From Desulfobacterales bacterium (GTDB lineage Bacteria; Desulfobacterota; Desulfobacteria; Desulfobacterales; JAHDSC01): a DNA stretch of 35,935 nt. Location: assembly GCA_016931455.1 (NCBI GenBank), contig JAFGES010000062.1, forward strand, positions 1-35,935. Direction: 5' to 3'. The notes beneath the pieces were generated by a model. It searched no databases, was not told the origin of the DNA, and saw only the letters and a list, made by a program, of their open reading frames with translations. The translations under genes and the position numbers were made by a program. This document shows positions 24,981 to 32,449 of this stretch, one piece after another; the first letter of the stretch is position 1; each line of letters starts with the position of its first letter.

Positions 24981-26348
24981 TCATATAATAAATTCGACCG
25001 CTTCAGATACCGTCTTGATTCCGATCAATTCCACAGCCTTTATTTTAGTCATTCGTTTTAAGTTGCTCATCGGTACGAGGCATCTGGTAAAGCCCATTTT
25101 CATTGTTTCAGCCACCCGGGCTTCCACCTGGCTGATCGCCCGGACTTCTCCGGTGAGCCCCACTTCTCCGAGCACCGTTAAACCTTCCTGAATCGGCTTA
25201 TCCAAAAAGCTGGAGGCAATGGCGGCAATAATGGCCATATCCACAGCCGGTTCATCAATTTTAACACCGCCGGCAACATTCATAAAGATGTCATGTCCCA
25301 TTAAGTGCATCCCCAACTTTTTTTCCATAACGGCGACAAGTAAGGCCACACGATTGGGATCAAGTCCTAGAATGGTTCGGCGCGGTGTTCCAAAATTTGT
25401 CGAACTCGCTAGAGCTTGAAGTTCGACCAGAATCGGACGTGTACCTTCCATGCTGGCGGTTACAACCGATCCCGGCGAATTGGCGGGACGTTCCGATAAA
25501 AATACCGCCGAAGGATTGCTGACTTCGTCCAATCCTTTTTCCTTCATCTCAAATACGCCGATCTCGTTCGTCGATCCGAAGCGGTTCTTGACGGCGCGCA
25601 GAATCCTGAAAACGTGTCCCCGGTCCCCTTCAAAATAAAGAACCGTATCAACCATATGTTCCAAAAGCCGGGGCCCGGCAATTGCACCTTCTTTGGTTAC
25701 ATGACCAATTAAAAACGTGGGGATATTTGTTTTTTTGGCCATCAGCATCAGCCGCATGGCGGATTCCCGTACCTGACTCACGCTGCCGGGAGCTGATGTC
25801 AAATCTCCGCTGAACATGGTCTGGATCGAATCAACAACAAGCACATCCGGTTTGCAGGATTCAACCATTGAAAGAATCGATTCCAAATCGGTTTCAGAAA
25901 CCACAAACACCTCCGGCGATAAAGTCGACAGCCGTTTGCTTCTGATCATCAGCTGCCGGATCGATTCTTCCCCCGAGGCGTAAAGGACCTTATGGCCATT
26001 TTTTGCCAGACCATGCAAAGCCTGCAACATCAACGTCGATTTGCCGATCCCCGGATCTCCCCCGACCAGGACCAGAGAACCGGGAACCAGGCCGCCACCC
26101 AGCACACGGTCAAATTCCTTGATTCCGGTGGTACGGCGTTCTTCATCGTCGAACTCAATCGAAGTTAGGGCAATCGGACCCGTGGAAGGCGCGTGTGAAG
26201 ATGATCCAACGCCTTTGGAATTTTGTGGGAATTTACTTTCTTCAACGAACGTTTGCCACTGCCCGCAATCCGGACATTTGCCCATCCATCGAGGGGTTTG
26301 GTAACCACAGGTTTGGCAGCAAAAAATGGTTTTTAAATGTTTTTTCAA
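24981..26348 (-). CDS. radA: DNA repair protein RadA
   Basis: 455 residues. RecA-like helicase that helps process recombination intermediates. Order of parts: zinc finger C-x2-C-x10-C-x2-C (residues 11-28, CQTCGYQTPRWMGKCPDC), Walker A GGDPGIGKST (about 96), Walker B VLVVDSIQT, the RadA-specific KNRFGS motif (about 252), and a C-terminal Lon-protease-like domain with TVLGEVGLTGEVRAISQ. The start is a TTG at 26346-26348, which fits the family's usual dozen residues before the zinc finger. Heads the minus-strand group with rlmE and yebC. Confidence 0.95.
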   Translation of the reverse strand: MKKHLKTIFCCQTCGYQTPRWMGKCPDCGQWQTFVEESKFPQNSKGVGSSSHAPSTGPIALTSIEFDDEERRTTGIKEFDRVLGGGLVPGSLVLVGGDPGIGKSTLMLQALHGLAKNGHKVLYASGEESIRQLMIRSKRLSTLSPEVFVVSETDLESILSMVESCKPDVLVVDSIQTMFSGDLTSAPGSVSQVRESAMRLMLMAKKTNIPTFLIGHVTKEGAIAGPRLLEHMVDTVLYFEGDRGHVFRILRAVKNRFGSTNEIGVFEMKEKGLDEVSNPSAVFLSERPANSPGSVVTASMEGTRPILVELQALASSTNFGTPRRTILGLDPNRVALLVAVMEKKLGMHLMGHDIFMNVAGGVKIDEPAVDMAIIAAIASSFLDKPIQEGLTVLGEVGLTGEVRAISQVEARVAETMKMGFTRCLVPMSNLKRMTKIKAVELIGIKTVSEAVEFII

Positions 26349-26387
26349 GATTTCAGATTGACTCTCATTTTATTATTATTCAATATT

Positions 26388-26657
26388 TTGTTTACCCCAA
26401 CGTTGCAAAAGCCGGAGGGCTTCAGAGCCAAGGCGCCAAGGGGGGAAGCCGTAGTGAGCTACTGCGACCCCTTGGCAACGCCGGATCTGGAGTCCTCCGG
26501 CTTTCCCGTAGGGTAAACAATGAAGTGAATAAACCCTTGGTTCTGGAATTCACCTTTGGCACATTATTCCATATTTTCCTTCTATTCCACCACTATTATA
26601 TTTTGAAATCGACACATTATCTTTATTTTGCATCATTGTTTATGCAACGTTGGGGTA
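26388..26657. repeat. Palindromic MITE-like element
   Basis: Nested inverted repeats. The outer pair is a perfect 15-bp repeat, TACCCCAACGTTGCA at 26393-26407 and its reverse complement at 26643-26657. Read as CCCC...GGGG ends, these are flanked by TA on each side, as expected of a Tc1/mariner or IS630-type target duplication. Inside, a second palindrome runs from TTGTTTACCC (26388-26397) to GGGTAAACAA, with AAAGCCGGAGG facing CCTCCGGCTTT and CCAAGGGG facing CCCCTTGG, so about 130 bp can fold into one long hairpin. There is no transposase. Flanking A+T-rich sequence to 26830 holds nothing else I can identify. Confidence 0.7.
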
Positions 26658-26830
26658 TAGATAGCATGAGATAAATCAGCTATCAAGTTTTCCATTTATT
26701 ATTAGATGTGAAATGACGTCGATTGTTGAAAAACACTTCTTTATTTGATAGTGTCTAATTCAAATTGAAAATCAGAAGGTTGAAATTTTTGTTTCAAATA
26801 ATCAATTTAAAAAAAAGATATCATTAAATT

Positions 26831-27715
26831 ATGTCAAATCTACAGCCCATTCCCAACAAACGGATATTTTTCTTTGTTTCTTTATTAATCGTCAATTTGT
26901 ATATCCTTAACTCAATCGCGGTGGCAGAGGAAAACGGAAACCTTTTCAAATCGTTGCAGCAGATACTCATAGTCGACGGCTTTGACAAAAGCAAGATTGA
27001 AAAACTTTACAGCGACCCGGAAGTCGTATTTGATGTCAACGGGGTCTCCCGTTTTTTTATGCATCAGGAAGCCACACTGAATTACGATCAGTTTACCTCC
27101 AAAACATCCATTCAAGACTCTCTAAATTACATGCAAAAATATGCTGCTGATCTCGAAAGGACGGAAAAAACCTTCGGTGTGGATAAAAAAATTATTACCG
27201 CGATCCTTTTGGTCGAAACGCGTCTGGGAACCGTTTCGGGCAAAAGATCGGTATTTAACTCGCTTTCAAGTATCGCTTCCTTATCGGACCCCGGCGTACG
27301 GGAATTTTTATGGCATAAAATTTCAAACACATCCAAGCTTACCCACGCAGATTTTGAAAACTGGGTTCAGAAAAGATCCAACTGGGCTTACAAGGAGCTA
27401 AAAGCTTTCATACAATATACAGACCGCGAAAATATGAATCCTTTGATTATCAAGGGATCTTTTGCCGGGGCCATGGGGGTTTCTCAATTTATGCCCAGTA
27501 ATATTCTTGCCTATGGGAAAGACGGCAACAGCGACAATCGCATCGATCTTTTTGATCATGCCGATGCCATCGCCAGTATTGCCGGCTATTTGAAGCATTA
27601 CGGCTGGCATCCCGAAATCGACAAAAAAGCCGCCGCCAAGGTTATCCATCATTATAATCACAGCAATTATTATGTTGATACTATTTTAAAAATTTCCGAA
27701 CTTCTGAAAGGTTGA
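26831..27715 (+). CDS. MltB-like lytic murein transglycosylase
   Basis: 294 residues. Exported peptidoglycan-cleaving enzyme of the SLT_2/MltB family. Residues 1-32 hold a signal sequence (IFFFVSLLIVNLYIL core); there is no lipobox, unlike E. coli MltB. The catalytic Glu lies in ILLVETRLG (about residue 127). The family-typical stretch GSFAGAMGVSQFMPSNILAYGKDGNSDNRIDLFDHADAIASIAGYLKHYGW follows at 215-265. The usual C-terminal peptidoglycan-binding domain is absent. A small membrane protein gene follows at once and is probably co-transcribed. Confidence 0.9.
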   Translation: MSNLQPIPNKRIFFFVSLLIVNLYILNSIAVAEENGNLFKSLQQILIVDGFDKSKIEKLYSDPEVVFDVNGVSRFFMHQEATLNYDQFTSKTSIQDSLNYMQKYAADLERTEKTFGVDKKIITAILLVETRLGTVSGKRSVFNSLSSIASLSDPGVREFLWHKISNTSKLTHADFENWVQKRSNWAYKELKAFIQYTDRENMNPLIIKGSFAGAMGVSQFMPSNILAYGKDGNSDNRIDLFDHADAIASIAGYLKHYGWHPEIDKKAAAKVIHHYNHSNYYVDTILKISELLKG

Positions 27716-27717
27716 TA

Positions 27718-27948
27718 ATGGATTTACAAACAGCTGTTATGTTCTTAGGAATCTGTATTCCGTTTGTTCTCTTAACCATTTGGGGAATTGTTGATGCGGC
27801 TCAAAAGGAATTTGCCACAATGGGTAAAAAAGTTTTTTGGATAGCGATTGCATCGATTCCTTTTATCGGATTTATGATCTATTTAATTTTTGGTTACCGA
27901 AAAGGAAAGCGACCCGACAAAACAGATATGCCTATAAAAAATGTTTGA
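27718..27948 (+). CDS. PLDc_N-type two-helix membrane protein
   Basis: 76 residues. Two transmembrane helices (about 8-24 and 37-56) with a short polar loop, and the YLIFGYRKGKRP ending typical of the phospholipase-D-nuclease N-terminal (PLDNc) family; the nuclease part is absent, as in many bacterial stand-alone members. The start is the ATG at 27718, with AAAGG at good spacing. A TTG six bases upstream would overlap the transglycosylase stop and is less likely. Function unknown. Confidence 0.78.
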   Translation: MDLQTAVMFLGICIPFVLLTIWGIVDAAQKEFATMGKKVFWIAIASIPFIGFMIYLIFGYRKGKRPDKTDMPIKNV

Positions 27949-28002
27949 CAAATTAAAGCCTTTTCTATATTCAGGGTTAATATTTTGAATCCTCTTTCAA
28001 AT

Positions 28003-28078
28003 GGTCCCATCGTCTAGTGGCCTAGGACGTCGGCCTCTCACGCCGGTAACGCGGGTTCGAGTCCCGCTGGGACCACCA
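28003..28078 (+). tRNA. tRNA-Glu (anticodon CTC)
   Basis: 76-nt cloverleaf with encoded CCA. Acceptor GGTCCCA pairs with TGGGACC; the anticodon stem is TCGGC/GCCGG with loop CTCTCAC and anticodon CTC (reads GAG); the T arm is GCGGG TTCGAGT CCCGC. Discriminator A75 and CCA at 28076-28078. It serves as the integration target of the island that follows. Confidence 0.97.
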
Positions 28079-28085
28079 ATTCTTT
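28035..28085 (+). repeat. Left attachment-site repeat (tRNA-Glu 3' part)
   Basis: 51-bp block identical to 34380-34430. It starts at the first base of the anticodon loop and runs past the CCA end, the pattern of tRNA-targeting integrases. Weaker similarity continues to about 28176. Together with the right copy it delimits a 6.3-kb island. Confidence 0.85.
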
Positions 28086-28151
28086 TAAGGGTTTATAAAG
28101 GCCCACGGCAAAATTGATCTTTGGAAGCATGCCGTGGAAGCATCTTTATTC

Positions 28152-28190
28152 AAAATCCGTTATCGAATGCTCTCGATAACGGATTTTTTT
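28152..28190 (+). terminator. Intrinsic terminator of tRNA-Glu
   Basis: A 15-bp stem (AAAATCCGTTATCGA with TCGATAACGGATTTT, loop ATGCTC at 28167-28172) ending in seven T. Between the tRNA and this terminator is another stem, CCACGGC (28103-28109) with GCCGTGG (28131-28137), that is conserved in changed form in the right copy. Confidence 0.93.
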
Positions 28191-28309
28191 ATTGATAGTT
28201 CCGAAACATCATTTTTCAGCCCTTCCTCAGGACATATATATTCCTTCCTTTCTATCGCTCCTATGCGCCGCATCACCCTAGTGCGTGTTGGTTTCTCAAA
28301 TGACTGCAT

Positions 28310-28474
28310 TTAATTTGTGATCCAATTAAAAACAATCGGGGATGTATTGATTGCGATAGAATTCATAGCAGAAGAAGTGATTCGGGCGCGTTGCAAAACG
28401 CACATCGCAACACGTACACCGGCGTTTTTATTTTTCGGTTTTGGATTTTGATTTGATTTTTTAATCGTGCCCAT
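28310..28474 (-). CDS. Small hypothetical protein (54 aa)
   Basis: Minus-strand frame of 54 codons from an ATG preceded by AAAGGAG at eight bases, an excellent ribosome binding site. The protein starts with a Lys/Asn/Gln-rich basic stretch (GTIKKSNQNPKPKNKNAG) followed by a more ordinary sequence with VAMCVLQRARI. The same frame stays open for about 55 codons upstream of the ATG (through DLTDKDIQRFYQPH), so this could also be the tail of a truncated larger gene. It lies where an integrase would be expected, but I see no integrase motifs. Confidence 0.3.
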   Translation of the reverse strand: MGTIKKSNQNPKPKNKNAGVRVAMCVLQRARITSSAMNSIAINTSPIVFNWITN

Positions 28475-28817
28475 GTCCATCTCCTTTCGGAAATGGGGTT
28501 GGCAAGGTTTTAGATGTGGCTGGTAGAAACGTTGTATATCTTTATCGGTGAGGTCAAGTTGATTTTTTGCCCATTCGGAACTTGGCGGCGCGCTATCGAT
28601 TAAGTAATTTCTTTGCTATCTGATAAAATTTATATTATACGGAATTTTTGAGTGGTTTTACTATTTAATTTTAAGGTGTTGAACAAATTATGATATCTTC
28701 ATATTTATATTCATCTAATTGGAATGATATATGGCTAGGAGCTATTAGCATATCCAAATTTTTATTGTTAAACCAAAAATCGAGTAGTAGGTTATAAAGA
28801 AACCATACAATAACTAG
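28475..28817. other. Island left-end intergenic region
   Basis: About 340 bp of A+T-rich sequence. Apart from the upstream extension of the small frame described for 28310-28474, I see no gene, RNA or repeat. Confidence 0.3.
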
Positions 28818-29111
28818 TTAGTGCCTATCGTTTATTTTTTTTTGAATAATAAAATTAGATATTATTGGGCCAATAGCTACAACCAAAAAACATAGAAACC
28901 AAAACAAATGCTCTCCTTCATTAAATCCCTTAGTGACCCCGAAAGATGGGCTTGCGGATTGCTTTTCATGGCATTCATAACATGGGTTGGCCATTGGCTC
29001 GCTCAATGGCTTAACCACAGATTCGCAATCCGTAGGGAGAATAAAAGTATTGTCACTGGCATAAGCAATCTTGGGAATAACACAAATGCACAAAAGGATG
29101 AAATACTTCAT
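28818..29111 (-). CDS. Hypothetical exported protein with a CxxCH motif and C-terminal membrane helix
   Basis: 97 residues. Signal peptide at 1-18 (likely cleavage after YA), then one CYECH motif (about residue 44) of the heme c type, and a C-terminal helix (about 69-90, FWFLCFLVVAIGPIISNFII). This combination looks like a small membrane-anchored cytochrome or cytochrome-like protein, and argues that this strand is coding. GAGAG lies ten bases before the ATG. It overlaps 204 bp of a plus-strand frame (28908-29363), and both cannot be fully real. One CxxCH alone is weak evidence for heme binding. Confidence 0.45.
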   Translation of the reverse strand: MKYFILLCICVIPKIAYASDNTFILPTDCESVVKPLSEPMANPCYECHEKQSASPSFGVTKGFNEGEHLFWFLCFLVVAIGPIISNFIIQKKINDRH

Positions 29112-29363
29112 AAAATTTTGTCTCTCATAGCGAAATACAACTCTCAGTCGATAACAGCGACTCCAAAACGAATAGCTAAAGATTTAGATATAGACCAAGA
29201 CATTATTCTCGCTTACATGTGGGAATATCATAATGAACAATTTATAACCTTCAACTCAGGCGGCGTTAAACCTGGGATAGAAACCCCTTTTTTTCTTTCC
29301 CCAAAAGCATTAGAAACAATTGACATCGTTAAAAAACAAATCACAATCAGCAATAAAAGGTAA
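28908..29363 (+). CDS. Hypothetical protein with winged-helix-like C-terminal half
   Basis: Up to 151 residues. The part beyond residue 60 looks coding: a helical domain with IAKYNSQSITATPKRIAKDL and the strand-rich tail FITFNSGG....ETPFFLSPKALE, in the style of small winged-helix proteins. The N-terminal 60 residues are antisense to the exported CxxCH frame, have no ribosome binding site, and may be an over-extension; no better in-frame ATG exists until residue 111, so the true start may be a rarer codon near 29050. The next gene begins 6 bp after its stop, which supports a plus-strand pair here. Confidence 0.45.
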   Translation: MLSFIKSLSDPERWACGLLFMAFITWVGHWLAQWLNHRFAIRRENKSIVTGISNLGNNTNAQKDEILHKILSLIAKYNSQSITATPKRIAKDLDIDQDIILAYMWEYHNEQFITFNSGGVKPGIETPFFLSPKALETIDIVKKQITISNKR

Positions 29364-29369
29364 AAGCAA

Positions 29370-29615
29370 ATGGAAAAAACAGAATATGAAGATTTTATAA
29401 ACATTCTTTCTAAACACAAATTAAATGAATCTGACTTTGAGATAAAAGAAAAAAAAGAATATCCTCCACATGGATCAATCGGCCCACTTTATAACGAATT
29501 AACTATAAAACATAAAAAATCTAATACTTGCAAAACATACAGAACATATTGTGAGACATGGCTTACTGAATTTTCAAATGACTTAAAATCAAATTATTAC
29601 AGAACCCGGCAATAA
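29370..29615 (+). CDS. Small hypothetical protein
   Basis: 81 residues, soluble and acidic at the start (MEKTEYEDFINILSKHKL), then basic. AAAAGG lies nine bases before the ATG and the gene follows its neighbour by 6 bp, so translation is likely coupled. I have a vague memory of similar short proteins with YPPHGSIGPLYNELTI in accessory regions but cannot name a family. Its end overlaps the convergent gene by 19 bp. Confidence 0.55.
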   Translation: MEKTEYEDFINILSKHKLNESDFEIKEKKEYPPHGSIGPLYNELTIKHKKSNTCKTYRTYCETWLTEFSNDLKSNYYRTRQ

Positions 29616-29995
29616 ATAATCCAAGCATCTGCATCTTTCTCATAACTAATATATGGACGGGCACGAAATTCCAAAGGCTTAAACCCTTTTTTAGCCCAAT
29701 GAACAAAAATAGTCTGCACTAAACATCTATAGAGATTTACTCTATAGCCAAAATGTTCTTTGACATCGAGCATGCCGCCATTCGGCAGCTTCAGAATATA
29801 TTTCAGTACCCTTATTCCGGCGCATTCAAAGCGAATCGGCTTGGGTAAATCCCATCCAGTTAGGGCGTCACTCGGAAAAAGGGGCAGAACACGATCATCT
29901 CTTATCAAGGTATCCAAATATGGGGTTCGATCCGGAAACTGCCGCCAATCAAAGCCATGAGCTTCGGGTATTGGACCACTCTTTTTTGCAGTCAT
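29597..29995 (-). CDS. Hypothetical protein
   Basis: 132 residues, soluble, rich in aromatic residues (WRQFPDRTPYLDTL, FGYRVNLYRCLVQTIFVHW). No known domain recognised. The frame is clean and composition is protein-like. The start has only a distant AAAGGA. It overlaps the convergent small gene by 19 bp and lies 83 bp downstream of the IS110 transposase on the same strand. It could be a passenger, but nothing shows that. Confidence 0.5.
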   Translation of the reverse strand: MTAKKSGPIPEAHGFDWRQFPDRTPYLDTLIRDDRVLPLFPSDALTGWDLPKPIRFECAGIRVLKYILKLPNGGMLDVKEHFGYRVNLYRCLVQTIFVHWAKKGFKPLEFRARPYISYEKDADAWIIYCRVL

Positions 29996-30078
29996 GCTGC
30001 ATTTGGTAAATTAAGAGAATTTAGATCCTTTAATGTGATCTCAGTTAGGCGTCAAGATAGCAGTTTCCGGATCAAGCC

Positions 30079-31122
30079 TTATTGATCAAAGAACCGTTTC
30101 ATATCAAATGCCTCTTTGTTTTTAAGCATAAAATATATTGCACGTCCCAACTTATGCGCAAAAATGCCAAGTGCTTTGCCTTTGTTGTATTTACGTTCAA
30201 GTTTTGCCACGTAAGCTTTTGCCTGGCTGGAATCTCTCAGCATCAGAATGGATGCTTCCTTGATGGCCCACTTGAGGTGATGATTGCCGATTTTCTTATT
30301 TGAATGTCCGGCCCACTTGCCATTGGATTCTTTGACCGGACGAATCAGTCTGGCATAAGATGAAAAATCCTGAACGCGCGGAAATCTTTTAACATCATGA
30401 ACTTCATAAAGGATCACCAGAGCCAGGATTTGTCCGACACCGGGTATGGAACGGAGCAAATACAAGGCAAGATAATCGTGTTGCCGGGCAATCTTTTCAA
30501 TGTGCCATTCCAGTTTGGTAAGAATTTGATTGAGGGAGTTGATCATGGCAAGATCCACCTCAATAGTTTTGCGAACCTCAGGATCTTCGAATCGTTCTAC
30601 CACCCCTTCGTGATTGTATTTACGTGACAGCTTTTTTCTAAATACCGGAAGATTGTATTGAGTGTTGGTGTTTTGAATATGAGCAACCAGTTCGCTGCAT
30701 CGCCGGGAAATATACATACGTCGTCTCAGCAGATCTCGCGTGGCACGCATTTTTGCCGGATAAGTATAGGCTATGGGAAAGTTGCCGCCTTTAAACAGGG
30801 ATGCCAGTTTATAAGAATCGATTTTATCATTTTTAGTTTTACCGCCGTGAATGGCTTTCATGTATAGTGCATGTCCGAGCACAAAGGTAATATTGTGCTT
30901 ATGGCACAAATCTGCAAGCCAGTACCAGCAGAAAACACATTCGACGCCGACGACAAGATCATCGGTAAATGCTGCAACCAGTTCAAGAAAGGTATCGGGG
31001 TCGGTTTTAATGTTTTTGTGAATTTTTACACTGCCCTGTTGATCGATAATGCAGATGTACATTTTTCTTGCATGCAAATCGATACCGCAATAATAATGGT
31101 GTTGTTTTGTGTAGAACTTCAT
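30079..31122 (-). CDS. IS110-family transposase (DEDD recombinase)
   Basis: 347 residues. Two domains typical of IS110: an N-terminal RuvC-like DEDD domain (Asp in GIDLHARKMY, Glu in VGVECVFCWYW, Asp pair in KNDKIDSYKLA) and the C-terminal Transposase_20 domain with LLRSIPGVGQILALVILYEV and the serine region DFSSYARLIRP. The start is the ATG at 31120-31122 with a near-perfect AAAGGAGG eight bases upstream; a longer open frame to 31197 has none. The gene appears intact. IS110 elements use an RNA guide from the element's noncoding end (bridge RNA), and the upstream region here is strongly structured. Confidence 0.92.
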   Translation of the reverse strand: MKFYTKQHHYYCGIDLHARKMYICIIDQQGSVKIHKNIKTDPDTFLELVAAFTDDLVVGVECVFCWYWLADLCHKHNITFVLGHALYMKAIHGGKTKNDKIDSYKLASLFKGGNFPIAYTYPAKMRATRDLLRRRMYISRRCSELVAHIQNTNTQYNLPVFRKKLSRKYNHEGVVERFEDPEVRKTIEVDLAMINSLNQILTKLEWHIEKIARQHDYLALYLLRSIPGVGQILALVILYEVHDVKRFPRVQDFSSYARLIRPVKESNGKWAGHSNKKIGNHHLKWAIKEASILMLRDSSQAKAYVAKLERKYNKGKALGIFAHKLGRAIYFMLKNKEAFDMKRFFDQ

Positions 31123-31185
31123 CGGTTTGGCCTCCTTTGCTAGTGGGTTATAATTGTGTGGTGCATTTATATTACCCTTTCGATA

Positions 31186-31286
31186 CAATTGAGGCAACCG
31201 GAAGGGGAGTTGCCCGTGCGAGAATGGGCCCTTAAAATTGCTCGTCGGAGCACGGGCAACTCACCGACCGGTCATTTGCTCAATTG
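31186..31286 (-). other. Large structured region upstream of the IS110 transposase
   Basis: Nested inverted repeats: a perfect 13-bp pair GAGTTGCCCGTGC (31207-31219) and GCACGGGCAACTC (31250-31262), enclosed by CAATTGAG (31186-31193) and CTCAATTG (31279-31286). The position, just upstream of an IS110 start codon, fits a bridge-RNA-coding left end. It also fits a REP-like palindrome that the element inserted beside. The element's ends cannot be defined, because IS110 lacks terminal inverted repeats. Confidence 0.5.
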
Positions 31287-31302
31287 ATCATTTATTGGAG
31301 AA

Positions 31303-31374
31303 GGCCATAACTAGTATCAAAGGTTTCAACGCCGACAAGGCGTTCCGCCTTGCCGGTTAAACCTGGCGTTAGGC
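31303..31374 (+). other. attC-like integron recombination site
   Basis: An R''-like box GCCATAAC (31304-31311, one extra base relative to GCCTAAC) and a perfect R' box GTTAGGC (31368-31374) enclose a hairpin CAAGGCG TTC CGCCTTG (31336-31352) and a longer AACGCC/GGCGTT pairing. This matches the fold of integron attC sites. The cassette gene begins 21 bp after it. Confidence 0.6.
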
Positions 31375-31395
31375 GCCGCTATAAGAGGGATCAGA

Positions 31396-32076
31396 ATGGT
31401 GGAGCTTGTGATCATGGGATTGGTGATATCAGCCTTTGGCAGGGGAGCGCGTCCGACCGGCAAGAGCGTTAGCCTAATTAGGCTACTTGGTGGTATCGCC
31501 TATCTAGTCGTGTTATTTCTGGCACAGGGAGTTTTGGGAGTTTTGTCACTAGCAAGCCCATCGACTTCCACGGATCCACTGCCGTTCATCGCGATAGCTA
31601 TTCTAATCGCTAACGGGGCAGCGTTAGGCGTTGTGATCGCTATAGGCAAAGGTCTGTTCGGATCCAATCCACTGGATCTCAATCGATTCTTTCGAGCCTT
31701 GAACCTGTTGTGGATTTCCCTGGGGTTTGTTTTTCTATCTGCCGTACTGTCCGAGAATTCCCCGATGACAAGGCTCCATGTAATCATGGCTACGATAATA
31801 TTGATTCCCGCCGCCTCTCTATATGCCGCCAAGCGACTTGCCCACAACGCGCCGAATGCTGCGCTTTTCGCTTATCTCGCCCTCGTTGCAAATGTGATAG
31901 TAATCGCGGCTTCAATATACGTCACCGTACTAAGCGAAGTCTCGCATCCCATCGCGTTTGCGATAGTGAACTTATATTTTTCGACGTGGCTAACCATAAT
32001 TGCCGCTTTGAATATCTACGTTCTGTCTGTCCGAACATCTGCTGCAAGGAGACAGGTGGCGCCGCCCGCTCAGTAG
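31396..32076 (+). CDS. Multi-pass membrane protein in an integron-like cassette
   Basis: 226 residues with about six hydrophobic segments (for example GIAYLVVLFLAQGVLGVL, FIAIAILIANGAALGVVIAI, and three more in the second half). No family recognised. GAGGG lies six bases before the ATG. The gene is visibly richer in G+C than its surroundings, and its codon use differs. It is bounded by attC-like boxes: GTTAGGC before it and GCCTAAC 11 bp after the stop. This is the layout of a captured gene cassette. No integron integrase is present. Confidence 0.7.
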   Translation: MVELVIMGLVISAFGRGARPTGKSVSLIRLLGGIAYLVVLFLAQGVLGVLSLASPSTSTDPLPFIAIAILIANGAALGVVIAIGKGLFGSNPLDLNRFFRALNLLWISLGFVFLSAVLSENSPMTRLHVIMATIILIPAASLYAAKRLAHNAPNAALFAYLALVANVIVIAASIYVTVLSEVSHPIAFAIVNLYFSTWLTIIAALNIYVLSVRTSAARRQVAPPAQ

Positions 32077-32086
32077 GCAAGGCGGT

Positions 32087-32125
32087 GCCTAACCCATACA
32101 GATTGAACTGAGCGGCAGCACCCAA
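32087..32125 (+). other. Partial attC-like site after the cassette
   Basis: GCCTAAC at 32087-32093 is a perfect R'' box just after the cassette gene. The following bases do not lead to a GTTAGGC partner, so the site is truncated, or this marks the junction where the cassette was cut off from its array. Confidence 0.5.
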
Positions 32126-32449
32126 ATACCATATGAAAAACAGATTTACTCCCGCTCAGATTCAATCTATTGTTCAAGAGGCCCGGGTTTCCGGCACGAA
32201 AGCTGTTATATGGGCAATGGTTCGGAGGGCAACGACCGGATAGAGGTCACAGAGTTAAAATAATTTTTTTTGGAGTTGTTATTTTTCATTTTAATGCAAT
32301 GGGACCATCAATAATCAGGTTGAAAACGATGTGCCGTGCGACACAAAAAAAACACAAAATCCTATCATAGGCGCCATTTGGACGTACGTCACCGGTTGGC
32401 TGTCATTTGTAATTCAGCGATATTTTCAGCCAGGGGATACTCAAATATA
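32126..32449. other. Noncoding stretch between the cassette and the IS91 fragment
   Basis: About 320 bp. A 36-codon frame from the ATG at 32133 (MKNRFTPAQIQSIVQEAR...) is faintly like the N-terminus of IS3-type OrfA proteins, but it is too short to call. Nothing else is recognisable. Confidence 0.3.

Noticed and set aside
26195-26674. A 159-codon plus-strand frame between radA and the transglycosylase gene
   Set aside because: It is antisense to the radA start and then crosses the palindromic element; the sequence is low in coding character.
31500-32125. Minus-strand and second-frame plus-strand ORFs within the cassette gene
   Set aside because: The 226-residue membrane protein frame has a ribosome binding site and consistent hydrophobic segments; the others are its shadows.
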